A stretch of DNA of 7,100 nucleotides, from assembly GCA_036012725.1 (NCBI GenBank), contig DASCPW010000013.1, positions 1 through 7,100 on the forward strand, written 5' to 3'. Below the pieces are notes generated by a model. That model saw only the letters and a list, made by a program, of their open reading frames with translations. It did not search any database and was not told the origin of the DNA. The position numbers were made by a program, and so were the translations under genes. Every line of letters begins with the position of its first letter. Within the stretch, counting starts at the first letter, position 1. Shown here in pieces: positions 5,780 to 7,100 of this stretch. Source of the stretch: GCA-2686765 sp036012725 (GTDB lineage: Bacteria > Pseudomonadota > Alphaproteobacteria > Rhodospirillales > 2-02-FULL-58-16).

Positions 5780-7100
5780 ATGGCCAAGAAATGGATGCCC
5801 GCATCCTGGCGCTCTAAGTCCATCGAACAGGTGCCCGCCTATCCGGATTCTGCTGCCCTGGTTCGGGTCGAGGAACGGCTCTCGGCCTTTCCGCCCCTGG
5901 TCTTCGCCGGCGAAGCCAGGCGCCTGAAGGCGCTGATGGGGCAAGTGGCTGAAGGCAAGGCATTTCTGCTTCAGGGTGGCGATTGCGCCGAGAGCTTTGC
6001 CGAGTTCAACACCGACAATATCCGCGACACCTTCCGGGTGCATTTGCAGATGGCGGTGGTGATGACCTATGGCGCCGCCTGCCCGGTGATCAAGCTGGGC
6101 CGTCTGGCGGGCCAATTCGCCAAACCCCGCAGCGAGGAAACCGAAACCATCGACGGCGTCACCTTGCCCTGCTATCGCGGTGACATGGTCAACGGCATGG
6201 AATTTACGCCGCAATCCCGGACCCCGGATCCGGAACGGCTGATCCAGGCCTATAATCAATCCGCCTCGACGCTGAACCTGTTGCGCGCCTTCTCGCAAGG
6301 CGGATATGCCGATTTGCACAAGGTTCACCAGTGGACCTTGGGTTTCGTCGCCGCCAGCCCCTTGGGCGATCGCTACCGGGATCTGACCCACCGGCTGGGC
6401 GAGACGCTGGATTTCATGGCGGCCTGCGGTCTGACCTCGGAGACAACACCGCAGATCCATGAGACCGACTATTTCACATCCCACGAGGCCCTGCTGTTGA
6501 ATTACGAGCAGGCAATGACCCGGATCGATAGCATTCGCGGCGATTATTACGACACCTCGGCGCACCTGTTATGGGCTGGCGAACGCACCCGCGCGCTCGA
6601 TGGGGCGCATATTGAGTTCCTGCGAGGAATCAACAATCCGGTGGCGGTCAAGATCGGCCCAACCATGGAGGCCGGCGAGTTAATCTCCCTCATCGACCTG
6701 CTCAATCCGGCGGGAGAACCGGGGCGGCTGACCCTGATCACGCGCTTTGGGGCGGACAAGATGGAGAGGATATTACCGCCCTTGATCCGCGCCGTTAAAA
6801 GCGATGGCCGCAAGGTGGCCTGGATATGCGACCCCATGCATGCCAATACGGTAAAAAGCTCCAACGGTTATAAAACCAGGCACTTCGACCGCATTCTCGA
6901 TGAGGTACGGGGCTTTTTCGCCGTCCACGCGGCGGAAGGAACACATGCCGGAGGCGTCCATTTCGAGATGACGGGCCAGGACGTCACCGAATGCGTCGGC
7001 GGCGCCCATGCCATTACCGAAGCCAACCTTAGCGACCGCTACCATACCAATTGCGACCCCCGTCTAAACGCCAAGCAGGCTTTGGAACTGGCCTTTCTTT
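5780..7100 (+). CDS. Class II 3-deoxy-7-phosphoheptulonate (DAHP) synthase, 3' truncated by window edge
   Basis: This enzyme condenses phosphoenolpyruvate and erythrose 4-phosphate to DAHP, the first step of the shikimate pathway to aromatic amino acids. The frame is open from the ATG at 5780 to the edge, 440 whole codons; class II enzymes of this type are commonly about 450-465 residues, so only a short tail is missing. The start has GAGG 6 nt upstream, and KKWMPASWRSK near the N-terminus is characteristic of the class II (plant and mycobacterial type) family. All four metal ligands can be placed: C69 in LLQGGDCAESF, H354 in CDPMHANT, E396 in HFEMTGQ and D426 in HTNCDPRLN. KIGPTM at 291-296 and ITRFGADK at 320-327 are further family signatures, with residues expected to contact PEP. 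It is unrelated in sequence to the class I AroF/G/H of E. coli, so I give no symbol, though many alphaproteobacterial annotations use aroG or aroH. There is no chorismate mutase fusion at the N-terminus. Feedback regulation cannot be judged. Confidence 0.95.
   Translation, partial: MAKKWMPASWRSKSIEQVPAYPDSAALVRVEERLSAFPPLVFAGEARRLKALMGQVAEGKAFLLQGGDCAESFAEFNTDNIRDTFRVHLQMAVVMTYGAACPVIKLGRLAGQFAKPRSEETETIDGVTLPCYRGDMVNGMEFTPQSRTPDPERLIQAYNQSASTLNLLRAFSQGGYADLHKVHQWTLGFVAASPLGDRYRDLTHRLGETLDFMAACGLTSETTPQIHETDYFTSHEALLLNYEQAMTRIDSIRGDYYDTSAHLLWAGERTRALDGAHIEFLRGINNPVAVKIGPTMEAGELISLIDLLNPAGEPGRLTLITRFGADKMERILPPLIRAVKSDGRKVAWICDPMHANTVKSSNGYKTRHFDRILDEVRGFFAVHAAEGTHAGGVHFEMTGQDVTECVGGAHAITEANLSDRYHTNCDPRLNAKQALELAFL

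Noticed and set aside
5738..6565. Minus-strand open frame of 275 codons opposite the DAHP synthase gene
   Set aside because: It lies antisense to a complete, motif-rich class II DAHP synthase; its translation has no recognisable domain and is rich in Gly, Gln and His, as expected for a shadow frame in GC-rich DNA.

Overview
The window reads as a stretch of core metabolic chromosome from a GC-rich alphaproteobacterium, most likely near the Rhodospirillales. This rests on protein character (a 339-residue class I ketol-acid reductoisomerase, an alphaproteobacterial-type glutathione reductase, a class II DAHP synthase) and on the consistently GC-rich third codon positions. I see no mobile element, CRISPR array, tRNA/rRNA gene, phage gene or obvious defence or secretion module. 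The window is densely coding and mostly housekeeping.

Layout. (1) Bases 1-1329, plus strand: the 3' end of ilvH (acetolactate synthase regulatory subunit), then ilvC (ketol-acid reductoisomerase), two consecutive steps of branched-chain amino acid synthesis in the usual ilvIHC order. (2) Bases 1330-1400: a short gap between convergent genes, holding three tandem 10-bp units. (3) Bases 1401-1865, minus strand: a small membrane-anchored c-type cytochrome with one CANCH haem site and a His-rich loop. (4) Bases 1866-2031: a divergent intergenic region with a good sigma70-like promoter facing right and an imperfect inverted repeat in front of the cytochrome gene. (5) Bases 2032-5698, plus strand: gabD (succinate-semialdehyde dehydrogenase), an exported alpha/beta hydrolase of unknown substrate, and gor (glutathione reductase). 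The three are closely spaced: 15 or 57 nt between gabD and the hydrolase depending on the start, and 1 nt between the hydrolase and gor. They are probably co-transcribed. (6) Bases 5780-7100, plus strand: a class II DAHP synthase, the first step of the shikimate pathway, cut by the window edge shortly before its natural C-terminus.

How they fit together: ilvH/ilvC and the DAHP synthase are amino acid biosynthesis. GabD feeds succinate semialdehyde into the TCA cycle with NADP+ as the family-typical acceptor, and Gor uses NADPH to keep glutathione reduced, so the gabD-hydrolase-gor group has a plausible but unproven NADPH/redox theme. The most unusual local feature is the start of the hydrolase gene. 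A strong Shine-Dalgarno sequence sits just before an ATA codon that begins a textbook signal peptide, while the only canonical in-frame start lies 42 nt upstream with no ribosome-binding site. I did not find a convincing undescribed multi-gene system in this window.
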